DNA from: Leptospira koniambonensis | GTDB taxonomy: Bacteria; Spirochaetota; Leptospiria; Leptospirales; Leptospiraceae | NCBI RefSeq assembly: GCF_004769555.1 | Contig: NZ_RQFY01000012.1 | Location: 310,001 to 374,000 of the forward strand | Direction: 5' to 3' | Length of the DNA stretch: 64,000 nucleotides | In this document: piece by piece, positions 31,519 to 40,909 of the stretch | How the letters are laid out: each line of letters begins with the position of its first letter | Position numbering within the stretch: the stretch's first letter is position 1 | Notes under the pieces: generated by a model | The model's input: only the letters and a program-made list of their open reading frames with translations | Told to the model about the DNA's origin: nothing | The model's database searches: none | Program-made: the position numbers and the translations under genes

Positions 31519-32388
31519 ATGGAAGAAATCCTACGGCTCATAAATCCGATCTCCCTTCTGAATTCGAAGGAAAGAACTATCACGGAAGAGTTCGTTCTGG
31601 TCGCATATTTTATCCTAACCTTGGTGATCGTTTATAAAACTTTCGTTTTAAGTTTCGATCGGATCAGTCCTCCTGCTGATAATTCTGTCAGGTATAATCG
31701 TAGGCGAGTGACTCGGATCTTGTTTGTGGTTGTGGGAGCAGTGTCCCTTCTGCCCGTAATTTTTTCTGGCCTTTCTTATCTTCCTACTGTGATGGGTCTT
31801 GCTGGAGCCGGTATCGTAATCTCCTTAAAAGATATTACTTTGAATTATGTGGGATGGTTGCTTATTCACGGTAGTAACGGTTTTGAAGTAGGGGATAGGA
31901 TCGAGATCGAAGGTATTAAAGGGGACGTGGTCAATATAGGGATCAATCGTTTTACTTTGATGGAGCTAAGTCCCGATCCTAAATCAGAACAATCTACTAA
32001 TCGATTGGTGCATCTTCCAAATCATACGATCATTCTTCATAAAGTATATGTGGTGAAGGAAAAAATGGGATTCGTATGGGACGAATTCAGGATTAAGATC
32101 CCGCATAGTGCTGATTGGGAAGCTGCCGAAAAAATCCTGAATGGAATTCTGAAAAATGGATCTATCATAGACCAACATAAAATGGATTATTCGGTCAGAG
32201 AACTTTCCAAAAATTATTTGGTCCGCTTAGGAAAGACCACACCAATCGTATACATGAATGTAGAAGAAGGTGGAGTGTTATTCTCTCTTCGTTATCTTAC
32301 TCATATCAAAGAAAAAAGAAATCAAAAGGCAAGGATCTCAAGAGAAGTCCTCAAGGAATTTGGAGACTCCGGGATCCAATTACTATAG
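31519..32388 (+). CDS. MscS-family mechanosensitive ion channel
   Basis: 289 aa. Three transmembrane helices (about 25-46, 62-84 and 88-116); the last, MGLAGAGIVISLKDITLNYV, is the pore-lining TM3 with the Gly/Ala pattern of MscS. The beta domain follows with GFEVGDRIEIEGIKGDVVNI. Protects against osmotic down-shock. Short version without extra N-terminal helices. Stand-alone, 49 nt after aroB. Confidence 0.88.
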   Translation: MEEILRLINPISLLNSKERTITEEFVLVAYFILTLVIVYKTFVLSFDRISPPADNSVRYNRRRVTRILFVVVGAVSLLPVIFSGLSYLPTVMGLAGAGIVISLKDITLNYVGWLLIHGSNGFEVGDRIEIEGIKGDVVNIGINRFTLMELSPDPKSEQSTNRLVHLPNHTIILHKVYVVKEKMGFVWDEFRIKIPHSADWEAAEKILNGILKNGSIIDQHKMDYSVRELSKNYLVRLGKTTPIVYMNVEEGGVLFSLRYLTHIKEKRNQKARISREVLKEFGDSGIQLL

Positions 32389-32435
32389 TGTCCTGAACTG
32401 ATTTAAAAGAGATATATGAAACAGGTAGGTAAACC

Positions 32436-33524
32436 TTGAAACAATCTTATTCATTTCCATGGTCGATCCGTTTTACTAAACTATCCTTGTTTATTATCTT
32501 TTCCTTATGTTTATCTTCAGGGGAGATCTTTTCTGAAGAAATTTCCAGGCCGGAATACGAAAAAGCAGATCGACTGATCGAAAATCAGGATTATAAATCC
32601 GCATTAAAGATCCTTCTTGAATTCGAAAAGAAAAGGCCGGAAGATGATGTTTTACTATTTAAGATTGGTTTCAGTTATTTCAGATTAGAAGAGGATCAAA
32701 AAGCCTTAACATACTTTGAAAAAGCAATCCGATCCAATTCTAAAGAAGCAAAATACTATGATTACTACGGAGCAACACTCTATTTCTCAGGTAAGATAGA
32801 CGAGGCAGAGAAACAATTCTTAAAATGTATTGAATTGGATCCAAAGGCGCAAAAGGCCCTGAGTATGCTTGGTGCCGTTTATGCAGAAAAAAGACAACCG
32901 TCCAAAGCGAAGAGTTATTTTTTAAAGGCCTTAGAAATTGATCCGGATGATCTGAGGGCGAATTATAGTCTTGCAGGTCTTTATTTTAACGAAGGAGAAT
33001 TAGCGAATTCTCAAAAATATTTCGAGATCTGTTATAAATTGGATCCTGAAAATTATGCCACTGTCAGCTACTTGATAGAAAACTTATATAGACAGGAAAA
33101 ATTCGACGAAGCGGAGAAGTATAAAAAACGCCTGGCTCAGATCAGGAATACTTCTAAAGATCCTCGTATTTCTAATTTGAAATATTTTCGATTCGATACT
33201 TTTGCTATCAAAGATTATATGATAGTTGCTCAGGAAGGTTTTGCTAAAACCGGAGAACTGTATTATTATTATGTTTTTTCGGTATTCGATAAGAGCGGAA
33301 AACATTTGAAAAATATAAATCTAGAATCCTCTGCAATTTTAAAAGAAGGGGGTTTCAAATATATTATCGGAATGGATAGTATAGAAGAAGGGGCTGCCAA
33401 ACATTCTACTTCTAATATTGCGTATCCTGAATTACCTTCCTACTTCGAGTTAAAATCCGTATTGGCAGAAATATTAGAAGGCAAAGTAAATTTTCCCTAT
33501 AGCACCACCGTTAGTCCAAAATAG
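32436..33524 (+). CDS. Exported TPR protein
   Basis: 362 aa. N-terminal signal peptide (about 1-34; LSLFIIFSLCLSSGEIFS), then about five TPR repeats (about 35-235; for example SMLGAVYAEKRQPSKAKSYF), and a C-terminal domain of about 120 residues that I do not recognise. The signal sequence could be cleaved near Ser33-Glu. TTG start with AGGTAGG 8 nt upstream. It probably acts in the periplasm as a protein-interaction scaffold; no pathway is suggested by the neighbours. Confidence 0.8.
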   Translation: MKQSYSFPWSIRFTKLSLFIIFSLCLSSGEIFSEEISRPEYEKADRLIENQDYKSALKILLEFEKKRPEDDVLLFKIGFSYFRLEEDQKALTYFEKAIRSNSKEAKYYDYYGATLYFSGKIDEAEKQFLKCIELDPKAQKALSMLGAVYAEKRQPSKAKSYFLKALEIDPDDLRANYSLAGLYFNEGELANSQKYFEICYKLDPENYATVSYLIENLYRQEKFDEAEKYKKRLAQIRNTSKDPRISNLKYFRFDTFAIKDYMIVAQEGFAKTGELYYYYVFSVFDKSGKHLKNINLESSAILKEGGFKYIIGMDSIEEGAAKHSTSNIAYPELPSYFELKSVLAEILEGKVNFPYSTTVSPK

Positions 33525-33578
33525 TGAATTTTTTTGGAAATTATAGGCTCTATTTGGATAAAAAAAGATAATATTTAC

Positions 33579-34169
33579 ATGCAGCAAAAAAGCTTTAATA
33601 AAGAAGAATTATTACGCAGGGAGCTTGTAACGGACGAAAATCTTTTATGGTCTGGAGTTCCGGATCGAGGAATCAAATTCGTATCCAGCGATATTTTCCT
33701 TATTCCATTTTCTATTGTTTGGGCAAGTTTTGCATTTTCTACTTTATTTAGAGACTTCGAAAATAATCTTTTTTTTCCGTTTTCATTATTCTCTCTATTA
33801 TTTGTTTTCGCTGGTGTTTATATTACAGTAGGCCGTTTCCTCGTGGATTCATTCTTTCGTTCTCGGACAATATACGGGATCACAGATAGACGTATTATTA
33901 TATTATCTGATATTATTATAACACGCAAAGTGGAAACATATTGGTTATCCGACCTATCAAAAATAAGTTTATCCGAAAGTGGCAATGGAAAGGGATCAAT
34001 ATTTTTAGGAGATAAAGGTGCTTATTTTAATTTTTTCGGAAACACAAATCTATTTGGACGTAAAGGGGAGTCGGTTCCTTGCTTAGCATTTATTGAAAAT
34101 GCGAGAGAGGTTCATAATAAGATTTTAAAACTGAAGGAAGAATCAAAAAATCGAATTTCCTCCTCCTAA
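33579..34169 (+). CDS. Membrane protein with bacterial PH-like domain
   Basis: 196 aa from ATG 33579. Two hydrophobic stretches (about 38-57 and 66-88) are followed by a PH-like strand pattern with YGITDRRIIILSDIIITR, typical of bacterial PH (bPH) proteins. A TTG at 33534 would add 15 residues; I prefer the ATG because the family start LRRELVTDENLLWSG lies just after it. No function is known. Confidence 0.7.
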   Translation: MQQKSFNKEELLRRELVTDENLLWSGVPDRGIKFVSSDIFLIPFSIVWASFAFSTLFRDFENNLFFPFSLFSLLFVFAGVYITVGRFLVDSFFRSRTIYGITDRRIIILSDIIITRKVETYWLSDLSKISLSESGNGKGSIFLGDKGAYFNFFGNTNLFGRKGESVPCLAFIENAREVHNKILKLKEESKNRISSS

Positions 34170-34181
34170 TTATTTTAAAAA

Positions 34182-35606
34182 TTATCGTATCTTATAGATC
34201 TGTAAAAAGTCTACAGACTTTGCTTCTCCGCCCGGCGCTCCGGAAAGAATAACAACGATATCCCCTTGGACCAACATCCCATCTTCGGGGAGTTTATTTT
34301 CCATATAACGGATCATATCAAAAAAAGTTTCCATGAATGGCATCACGTAAGGCTGAACACCACGATATAATTTCATCTTCCTTGCAGTCGCTAAATAAGG
34401 AGTAAAAGAAAGGATAGGGACCTTAGGTCTCATTTCCGAAGTGATCAGCGCAGAATATCCACTTCTTGTAAAATTCACGATTGCTTTTGCGTTGATGCTA
34501 TGTGCGATCTCTCTCGCTGCTGAACCGAGAGCCGCTCTTTCTATTTCTAATTCGGATTTTTTTAAGTTCCAATGTATCTCATAGATCCGATCTAAGTTTT
34601 CTGTTTCTCTTAGGATCTTTGCCATCATCTCAGCGGATTCTACTGGATATTTTCCACTCGCAGATTCTCCGGATAACATGACTGCATCTGTTCCATCCAT
34701 AACTGCATTTGCGACATCACTTGCTTCTGCTCTGGTAGGTCTTGGATTATCCACCATGGATTCTAACATTTGAGTGGCGGTGATTACAGGTTTGCCTGCA
34801 CGGTTTGCTTTATAGATGAGTTCTTTTTGTAAAACCGGAACTCTTTCCGTTTCCACTTCGACCCCAAGGTCTCCTCTTGCGATCATGATCCCGTCCGCTG
34901 CTTCTAAAATTTCGTCTATATTACGGATTGCTTCTGGTCTTTCTATTTTAGCAATGAGCCCTGTTTGGGTTCCTCTCATCATTTCGCGAGCAAGCTCTAA
35001 GTCGGAAGCTCTTCTTACGAAACTTAATGCGACGTAATCCACTCCCAAATTTAATGCAAACTTAAGATCTAATAGATCTTTTTCAGAAAGTGCAGGTGCT
35101 GAGATAGGAGTTCCCGGCAAATTAATTCCTTTGTTGCTTTTTAAAATTCCTCCTATTATAACTTTTAAAACGGCTTCTTTGCTTGATTTGGATTCAACTT
35201 CTAGTACGAGTTTACCATCATCTACTAATAGTTTGTCTCCCGAACGAAGATCTTCTATCATGGCAGGGTAGGTAGTGCCGACCGCCTCGGAGTCTCCTAA
35301 GTATTCCGCGTCGGGTAAAAGTCTGATCTTGTTTCCCTTTTCTAATTCGATTTTGGGAACCCGGAGTTTTCCGGTTCTGATTTTTGGTCCTTGTAGATCC
35401 GCCATGATGCCTAGAGGAACGCCGGACTCGGATTCGCATTTTCGCAAAGTTTCAAAAACTTTTTTGTGAACTTCGTGAGTGCCGTGAGAGAAATTCATTC
35501 TCGCGATGTCCATTCCGGCTCGGAGAAGTGCGGTGATAGTATTTTCATCTGAGGAAGAAGGGCCAATGGTGCAGACCATTTTGGTTTTTTTTTCCGGGCT
35601 AAACAT
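34182..35606 (-). CDS. pyk: Pyruvate kinase
   Basis: 474 aa. Last step of glycolysis (PEP plus ADP to pyruvate plus ATP). Motifs KMVCTIGPSS, ARMNFSHGTHE, the catalytic Lys in LIAKIERPEAIRNIDEI, MIARGDLGVE, and ATQMLESMVDNPRPTRAE with the substrate Thr. The C-terminal allosteric domain is present (about 350-474). ATG 35606 is preceded by GGAGG about 10 nt upstream on the minus strand. Oriented against its neighbours on both sides. Confidence 0.96.
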   Translation of the reverse strand: MFSPEKKTKMVCTIGPSSSDENTITALLRAGMDIARMNFSHGTHEVHKKVFETLRKCESESGVPLGIMADLQGPKIRTGKLRVPKIELEKGNKIRLLPDAEYLGDSEAVGTTYPAMIEDLRSGDKLLVDDGKLVLEVESKSSKEAVLKVIIGGILKSNKGINLPGTPISAPALSEKDLLDLKFALNLGVDYVALSFVRRASDLELAREMMRGTQTGLIAKIERPEAIRNIDEILEAADGIMIARGDLGVEVETERVPVLQKELIYKANRAGKPVITATQMLESMVDNPRPTRAEASDVANAVMDGTDAVMLSGESASGKYPVESAEMMAKILRETENLDRIYEIHWNLKKSELEIERAALGSAAREIAHSINAKAIVNFTRSGYSALITSEMRPKVPILSFTPYLATARKMKLYRGVQPYVMPFMETFFDMIRYMENKLPEDGMLVQGDIVVILSGAPGGEAKSVDFLQIYKIR

Positions 35607-35707
35607 GAATGGGAACCTCCGAAAATTTGGACGTATTTAAGAATGCTATTTCGTTCTTTACGGGGCGAAACCGAAGGGTAAGCTTGGGAAAAAAAAGGCA
35701 CACCCAA

Positions 35708-36616
35708 TTGCGCCAACTGTTAGAACGGCTCGCTCTAGTTTATCATCCGGAATACAATATGGACCTTGGTCCTCACGTATTCCCCGCACGTAAATACGCA
35801 ATGATATACAATCAAGTCAAGGAAGATCCTAAACTTTCTTCTTTGCCTGCCCTCCAACCGGCCCCGGTCGGAGAGGAAGAATTAAGCCTAGTCCATACTC
35901 CTGAATTCATTTCAGATTTTATGAATTTGAGATATACGGATCGGACCATGTATTCGGAACTTCCCCTCAACCAAACTATGGTCAGAAGTTTTTGTCTAGG
36001 AGTGGGGGGAACCATTCTCGCGACTGAGATGACCGAAAATTATAAATACGTATATCATATCGGTGGAGGATTTCACCACAGTATGCCGGATCGTGCAGAA
36101 GGTTTTTGTTATCTAAATGATGCTGCAATCGCGACGAAACTTTATCTGCAAAAATATCCTGAAAGAAAGGTTTTATTTATAGATCTCGATCTTCACCAAG
36201 GGAATGGGAATGCTAGAATTTTCCAAGGAGATCCTTCGGTTTGGACTTTTTCTATGCACCAAGAAGAGTTATATCCTAAAAAAGAGAAGTCCAATCTGGA
36301 TATACCTTTGGAAAACGGGACCAACGACAAAACATATCTTTCCCGTTTGCAAGAAGGTTTGGATAAGATCCAAAAAGAATTCAAACCGGATCTGATCTAT
36401 TATTTCGCGGGTGCGGATCCTTTCGAAGATGATTCTTTAGGTGATCTAAAGCTTACTTTCGATGGGTTGAAGGCAAGGGATAAAATGGTAAAAACTTTTG
36501 CGGATTCTTTGGATATTCCTGTAGTGGTCATGCCAGCAGGTGGTTATGCAAGGAATTTCCACGACACGGTTCGTATCCATTTTAATACGATCAGGGTTTT
36601 CGCCTCCTTAATTTAA
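35708..36616 (+). CDS. Histone-deacetylase-superfamily protein
   Basis: 302 aa from TTG 35708 (ATG 35609 would give 335 aa). Family motifs: FHHSMPDRAEGFCYLNDAAI with the catalytic His pair, DLDLHQGNGNARIF with metal-binding Asp and His, and AGADPFEDDSLGDL with the second Asp; VVMPAGGYA near the end. Zinc-dependent deacetylases of this type act on acetyl-lysine, acetoin-related compounds or polyamines; the substrate is unknown. I favour the later start because 35609-35640 is also the pyk ribosome site on the other strand, and AAGG lies about 9 nt before TTG 35708. Five bases before the next gene. Confidence 0.85.
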   Translation: MRQLLERLALVYHPEYNMDLGPHVFPARKYAMIYNQVKEDPKLSSLPALQPAPVGEEELSLVHTPEFISDFMNLRYTDRTMYSELPLNQTMVRSFCLGVGGTILATEMTENYKYVYHIGGGFHHSMPDRAEGFCYLNDAAIATKLYLQKYPERKVLFIDLDLHQGNGNARIFQGDPSVWTFSMHQEELYPKKEKSNLDIPLENGTNDKTYLSRLQEGLDKIQKEFKPDLIYYFAGADPFEDDSLGDLKLTFDGLKARDKMVKTFADSLDIPVVVMPAGGYARNFHDTVRIHFNTIRVFASLI

Positions 36617-36620
36617 TTAC

Positions 36621-37436
36621 ATGAGTATATTTTCCGGTTCAGATAAATCCACATCGGGTCAGAGTTATATCGATCCAGAGGCATTAGGCCTTATAGACGT
36701 AAATAGAGAATTCAAAACACATTTAGGGATAGAAGATACTCTATTCAATCGATTCTCCGCTAAGGAAGTTCACGAACTTTTGGAACAATCTGGAATGTTC
36801 GAAATGTTAGAGTTCAGAGGATTCAAAAAAACTAAATTAGAGATCCAAGGAATTTCAGAAGTAGACAATCGTATTTATATTAAAACTGAAGAGAACGAAA
36901 TTTTAGTTCATATGCGTTTGAAGTTCTCAGACTTTCTTTTCAAAAAGATAAACGAATCTTTTCCCATGATCTATATAGATTGGTTATTAAGCCAAAACGT
37001 AAGGCTCGGAAAATTGGGAGAAAAGAAAAAATTATTCGAAGGCCAAGAATATCCGGGCCTGAACATAATGAACGAGATCACTTCTTTTATCCGTTTGCTA
37101 TCCGGAAAGATCGGGGCAGCGGGAGCTTTTAATATTCCTGAATATTTTCACGATGCAGTTTTATTTCATAAAAATTTCAGATATTTATCTCCAGAAAAAG
37201 AAGGAGAATTTAGAGCACTACTCAGATGTTTTAAAAAAGAAAATCTGAGATCTCTCTCCGGAGCCATCCATTCCGGAAAAATTTTAGATCGCCAGACCTC
37301 TGCAGTATACTCTTGGAGTTATGGAGAAATGGTGTCCGCGACAAATCCATTTCTCGAAAAATCCTTGTTCGACGAACACTATGATTCTATGGTTGCCAGA
37401 ATTTCCGAGACCAGGGAATTTTCTAGGATCGATTAG
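36621..37436 (+). CDS. Protein of unknown function upstream of a PP2C regulator
   Basis: 271 aa, no signal peptide, no membrane helix. I do not recognise a domain. The middle has an alternating hydrophobic pattern (ISEVDNRIYIKTEENEILVH) and the N-terminus is polar. It ends directly before the ATG of the response regulator-phosphatase and lies 4 nt after the deacetylase-family gene, so the three form a unit; partnership with the phosphatase is inferred only from this. Confidence 0.75.
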   Translation: MSIFSGSDKSTSGQSYIDPEALGLIDVNREFKTHLGIEDTLFNRFSAKEVHELLEQSGMFEMLEFRGFKKTKLEIQGISEVDNRIYIKTEENEILVHMRLKFSDFLFKKINESFPMIYIDWLLSQNVRLGKLGEKKKLFEGQEYPGLNIMNEITSFIRLLSGKIGAAGAFNIPEYFHDAVLFHKNFRYLSPEKEGEFRALLRCFKKENLRSLSGAIHSGKILDRQTSAVYSWSYGEMVSATNPFLEKSLFDEHYDSMVARISETREFSRID

Positions 37437-38540
37437 ATGACATCAATTACGATTAAACCTGAAATTCTGATCATAGACGACGATCGGGACGTAGGAGAAG
37501 CTCTAGAAATTCTTCTCTCCAAATTAGGTTACAATTCTACTTTTTTCGATTCCGTGGAGAAGGGTAAGGAATATTTCGAAAAAGAATCCAACCCAATTGT
37601 CTTTCTGGACATTCACATGCCAAAAACCAGCGGGTTGGACGTCCTACCTTATTTCAAAAATTTGATTCCTGCTACCCAGGTCATCATGATGACTGGGGAA
37701 AGGGATATCAATAATGTGGTGACTTCTCTCACTCATAAGGCTTCCGATTTTCTTTTAAAACCGTTCTCTCTCCAGACAGTTCGCATCGCAGTCCAAAGAG
37801 CATTGGATTATTATACTTTGCTAAAGGAGAAGGAAGCGAGGGATGAAAATATCATGAGAGATTTGAGGCTTGCCTCTAAGATCCAAAAAAAGATACTTTC
37901 TGTTCCAGTAATTTCTCCTTTGGAAGTTATAGTGGACAATACTCCTGCTTCTTTCGTGAGTGGGGACTTTTACGTTCTTTCTAAAATTGGGAACAAGGTG
38001 ATGGTGCTACTCGGTGATATCGAGGATCACGGAGTAACTTCTGGGCTTATCGGACTTCTTATGACCAGTATAGCAAGAGAAGCATATAAAGAAAGCCAGG
38101 ACCCTTCTAATGTTCTGAAAAGAATGAATCTGGAACTTTCCCAAGAAATAGGAACTCATAGTTTAACTGCTGCGGTTGCAGTGATCGATTTGGAAAAAAA
38201 GACAATCTGTTATGCGAGGGGAGGACATCCTTTCCCTGTTTTATACCAGGCCGCAGGACAAAAACTTTTAAACGAAAAATCAGGACAGTTACTTGGTATC
38301 ATGGATGCTCTCGAATTTGAGTCTCATGAGATTCCCTACGAATCCGGAGATGTTTTATTCTTATATAGTGATGGTCTTTTAAACAGTCTTTCTAGTCCTC
38401 TATTCAAAGAGTTGGAAGATGTCCGTAAAAAAGGTCTGGGCATCGAAGATTACCAAGAAGCGATCAGAACTTTCAGCAAGGTAAGTTTGCCTACTAGAGA
38501 ATTCAGAGATGACTCTAGCTATCTACTTCTGAGACTCTAG
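37437..38540 (+). CDS. Response regulator with SpoIIE-type PP2C phosphatase output
   Basis: 367 aa. Receiver domain (1-125; DDD at 14-16, phospho-Asp58 in VFLDIHMPKTSG, MMTGE, LLKPF), a short helical linker, then an RsbU/SpoIIE PP2C domain (about 160-365; metal-binding SGDFY and GDIEDHG, YARGGHPFPV and LYSDGLLN). Such proteins dephosphorylate anti-sigma antagonists; a STAS antagonist gene exists at 59147, but no link is shown. Its end overlaps the convergent DUF4105 gene by 18 nt. Confidence 0.92.
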   Translation: MTSITIKPEILIIDDDRDVGEALEILLSKLGYNSTFFDSVEKGKEYFEKESNPIVFLDIHMPKTSGLDVLPYFKNLIPATQVIMMTGERDINNVVTSLTHKASDFLLKPFSLQTVRIAVQRALDYYTLLKEKEARDENIMRDLRLASKIQKKILSVPVISPLEVIVDNTPASFVSGDFYVLSKIGNKVMVLLGDIEDHGVTSGLIGLLMTSIAREAYKESQDPSNVLKRMNLELSQEIGTHSLTAAVAVIDLEKKTICYARGGHPFPVLYQAAGQKLLNEKSGQLLGIMDALEFESHEIPYESGDVLFLYSDGLLNSLSSPLFKELEDVRKKGLGIEDYQEAIRTFSKVSLPTREFRDDSSYLLLRL

Positions 38541-40379
38541 TTTTCTTTCAGAACGATTTGGTTTTGCTCCTGGAAAGGTGCCTTTTCGGATATTAAAAAA
38601 TACTAATTCGGGCAAAGAGAAGAATACTGAATTCAACCCATTCATTACTCTTTTTCCTTTGTCGAATGGGCTAGTAAATATCCCTAAAGTAAAATTACCG
38701 ATTCCCCAGCCTAAGTTTACGATCCCATAAACTGGCCTGAGTAAGACTACATCATCTGTAAAAAATACAAAAGAAGAATCATCCGGATTACTTCTGTAAA
38801 TACTGGAACTGAATACATTGGATTCTTTTAGATACGTTTTCCATTTGGAATTCGATTCATATAATTTTTCCAGAGCCACTTTTCTATGAGAAAGTTCTAA
38901 GGTTTCCTCTTTTACATTCCATTTTTCAGTGATAGAATCATAGGCAATAAACGGAATAAAAGTGAGAGAAGAATGAGGATCTATTCTTTTTCCGAGAATG
39001 TTTTGGTATTCCTGTTCGTTTAAGATAAATTCTAAAGAATCAAAAATTTCAGAAGTGCAGTTTTTAGTGATGAGTTTGAACGTATAAAATTGTTTTAGAT
39101 TCTCATAATATGCAGATTCTGCTTTTTCGGAGCGGGCCAAATATTTCGAGATAATTTCAGGTTCTGGAGTCGGAAAAGAAAATACAAAATTCCCTGAAAG
39201 GTCTGGAGATAGTCTATCAAACGTATTTCGGATTGAAATTCCTCTACTTAAACCTGTTCTTAATTCCCAGTCCCTGTTTTCTAAATCTTCCCAGGTGAGA
39301 TAATTTTCTTCTGTTAGATTTTCTGATTTTATTCTTTCTTCTCTAAAATTTTTAGATGCTTCTAATAATAGATCTGAACTTGCTTCTACATTTTTTTTGT
39401 CCTTGGACCAGGTGGTGGGAGCGATCTGATAAGCCGATTCAGGAAAGGTAATTAAGAAATAAAGTTTACCTTCTTCTATACTCTTTTCCAAAACTAAATA
39501 TCTTGCGAGATTGACTAATACACTATGACCCCAGTGCGAATTTTCCTCTTTGATCAGTTCTACGATGGAATATTTGAGTGAGTCACGTAGTGAGATAAGT
39601 TTACCTTTTTCTTCTTCATTTAAAGAGGTTCCGGAAGAAAGAAAAATCGTTTCAGGATTTAAAGAATATCCCAAATCCAGTATTTCTAAAACGGAAAGTT
39701 TTTCTAATCTAGGCAGAAACCAGGATGAAATTCCTTCTTTATAGAATGGATAAGTTCCGTTTTGGACAGCTGGTGCTTCTGAGAATACTGTAAATTTTTC
39801 TTCGACAAGTGCAGAGTTTAATTCCTTTTTGATCTGTGTTCGTAACTTTCCGAGCCAACCTTTGCCAAATGAAGAGTTTAATTCTTCCTTTAAAGAAGAA
39901 AGATCGGCTCCTTCTTCTTTTTTGAAATAACCAAATGTTCTGATGTGGATATTCTTTCCTGGGCTAATAATTTCTTTTAAAAATTGTACATCTGCTCGGA
40001 TAGATTCTAAATTTTTAATATGTTTGAATTGGATCAAAGCAAGTTTTTCAAAACCAGTTCTGATTTTGTCTAGATCTTTTTCTGAAATTGCTACGCGCGC
40101 TATTTTACTGGTTCGATTGGAATACGTATTATAAGAATAAGAAAATCTTTCGTAGGATTCACGGACTACTCTGAATATTTCGTCAGGGTAATATTGAAAA
40201 TGGATGACTGTATCATCGAATCTAAGTGCGGAATGTCCTCCGCTGGACTGCCCAATATTTGCATTCACATAGATGAAATCTATATAACTGTTTTCAGAGC
40301 TTAGGCTATAAAAGGGAAAAAGTAAAAAAAGAAGAAAAAAGCGGCCGACTGCCGACCGCTTTCGCGCACTCGATCTCAA
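38523..40379 (-). CDS. DUF4105-family exported protein
   Basis: 618 aa. Signal peptide about 1-28 (FFLLFLLFPFYSLSS), then a DUF4105/Lnb-like domain: GGHSALRF near residue 45 and TKNCTSEIF near 440 supply the His and Cys expected of this permuted papain-like fold. Lnb-type domains are periplasmic or envelope proteins, in some bacteria linked to lipoprotein processing. The only start giving a signal peptide is TTG 40379, 1 nt after the upstream stop, and a strong intrinsic terminator lies within its first codons. The exact function is unknown. Confidence 0.78.
   Translation of the reverse strand: MRSSARKRSAVGRFFLLFLLFPFYSLSSENSYIDFIYVNANIGQSSGGHSALRFDDTVIHFQYYPDEIFRVVRESYERFSYSYNTYSNRTSKIARVAISEKDLDKIRTGFEKLALIQFKHIKNLESIRADVQFLKEIISPGKNIHIRTFGYFKKEEGADLSSLKEELNSSFGKGWLGKLRTQIKKELNSALVEEKFTVFSEAPAVQNGTYPFYKEGISSWFLPRLEKLSVLEILDLGYSLNPETIFLSSGTSLNEEEKGKLISLRDSLKYSIVELIKEENSHWGHSVLVNLARYLVLEKSIEEGKLYFLITFPESAYQIAPTTWSKDKKNVEASSDLLLEASKNFREERIKSENLTEENYLTWEDLENRDWELRTGLSRGISIRNTFDRLSPDLSGNFVFSFPTPEPEIISKYLARSEKAESAYYENLKQFYTFKLITKNCTSEIFDSLEFILNEQEYQNILGKRIDPHSSLTFIPFIAYDSITEKWNVKEETLELSHRKVALEKLYESNSKWKTYLKESNVFSSSIYRSNPDDSSFVFFTDDVVLLRPVYGIVNLGWGIGNFTLGIFTSPFDKGKRVMNGLNSVFFSLPELVFFNIRKGTFPGAKPNRSERKLESQK
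40331..40362 (-). terminator. Intrinsic terminator overlapping the start of the DUF4105 gene
   Basis: On the minus strand: stem AAAGCGGTCG / CGGCCGCTTT (one G-U) with loop GCAGT, followed by TTTCTTCTTTTTTT. It sits 19 nt after the lipoprotein gene stop and covers codons about 7-16 of the following gene. Confidence 0.8.
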
Positions 40380-40380
40380 A

Positions 40381-40845
40381 TTAAAGGGAAAGATAGCCTC
40401 TTTCCAAAGCCTTTGCGATCTCAGGTTTGAAGTTTACGTTTGCAGCAAAACTTTTAAAACCTTCTTCGCTCACTCCTGCTTTTTTGAGTCCTCTTCCTAT
40501 GGAAACATAAGTGCTCTCTGAATTTTTCCAGTTGATCACTCCATTTTTAGAAGCGAGTTCTGCTAAGTCAGATTCAAATTCAGAAGAACGAGTGGATCCA
40601 GTTTGCAAATAGAATGCAGTTAGATTTTCCACATCTCTTTTATATCCTTTCTTTTCTGCCGCCGAATCTTTAGAAGAAGAGGAAACGGAAGAAACAACGG
40701 AGACCACAGCATTAGAAATACTTTGAAGTGAGTTCGAAGCAGAATCCGAGATTGACTTTGATACCGTATCTAAAAAACAATTTTGGGAGAGTAGGATACC
40801 AAATGTAAGTAAGCCTGTTCCCAGAATTTTGTGAAAAAATTTCAT
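40381..40845 (-). CDS. Small lipoprotein of unknown function
   Basis: 154 aa from ATG 40845, preceded by GAGG 9 nt upstream. Signal peptide with lipobox LLSQNC (Cys23), so probably a lipoprotein. It is followed by a Ser-rich stretch (residues about 30-62) and a helical C-terminal domain (SSEFESDLAELASKNG). No known domain. The frame extends upstream to 40971, but that part overlaps the glycosidase gene and has no signal. A terminator hairpin lies just after its stop. Confidence 0.72.
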   Translation of the reverse strand: MKFFHKILGTGLLTFGILLSQNCFLDTVSKSISDSASNSLQSISNAVVSVVSSVSSSSKDSAAEKKGYKRDVENLTAFYLQTGSTRSSEFESDLAELASKNGVINWKNSESTYVSIGRGLKKAGVSEEGFKSFAANVNFKPEIAKALERGYLSL

Positions 40846-40909
40846 TGATGTACCTCGCCTTTGATCTTCCGAATTTTGGAAGAAAGTTTCTGACACGTTC
40901 GCGCCTATT

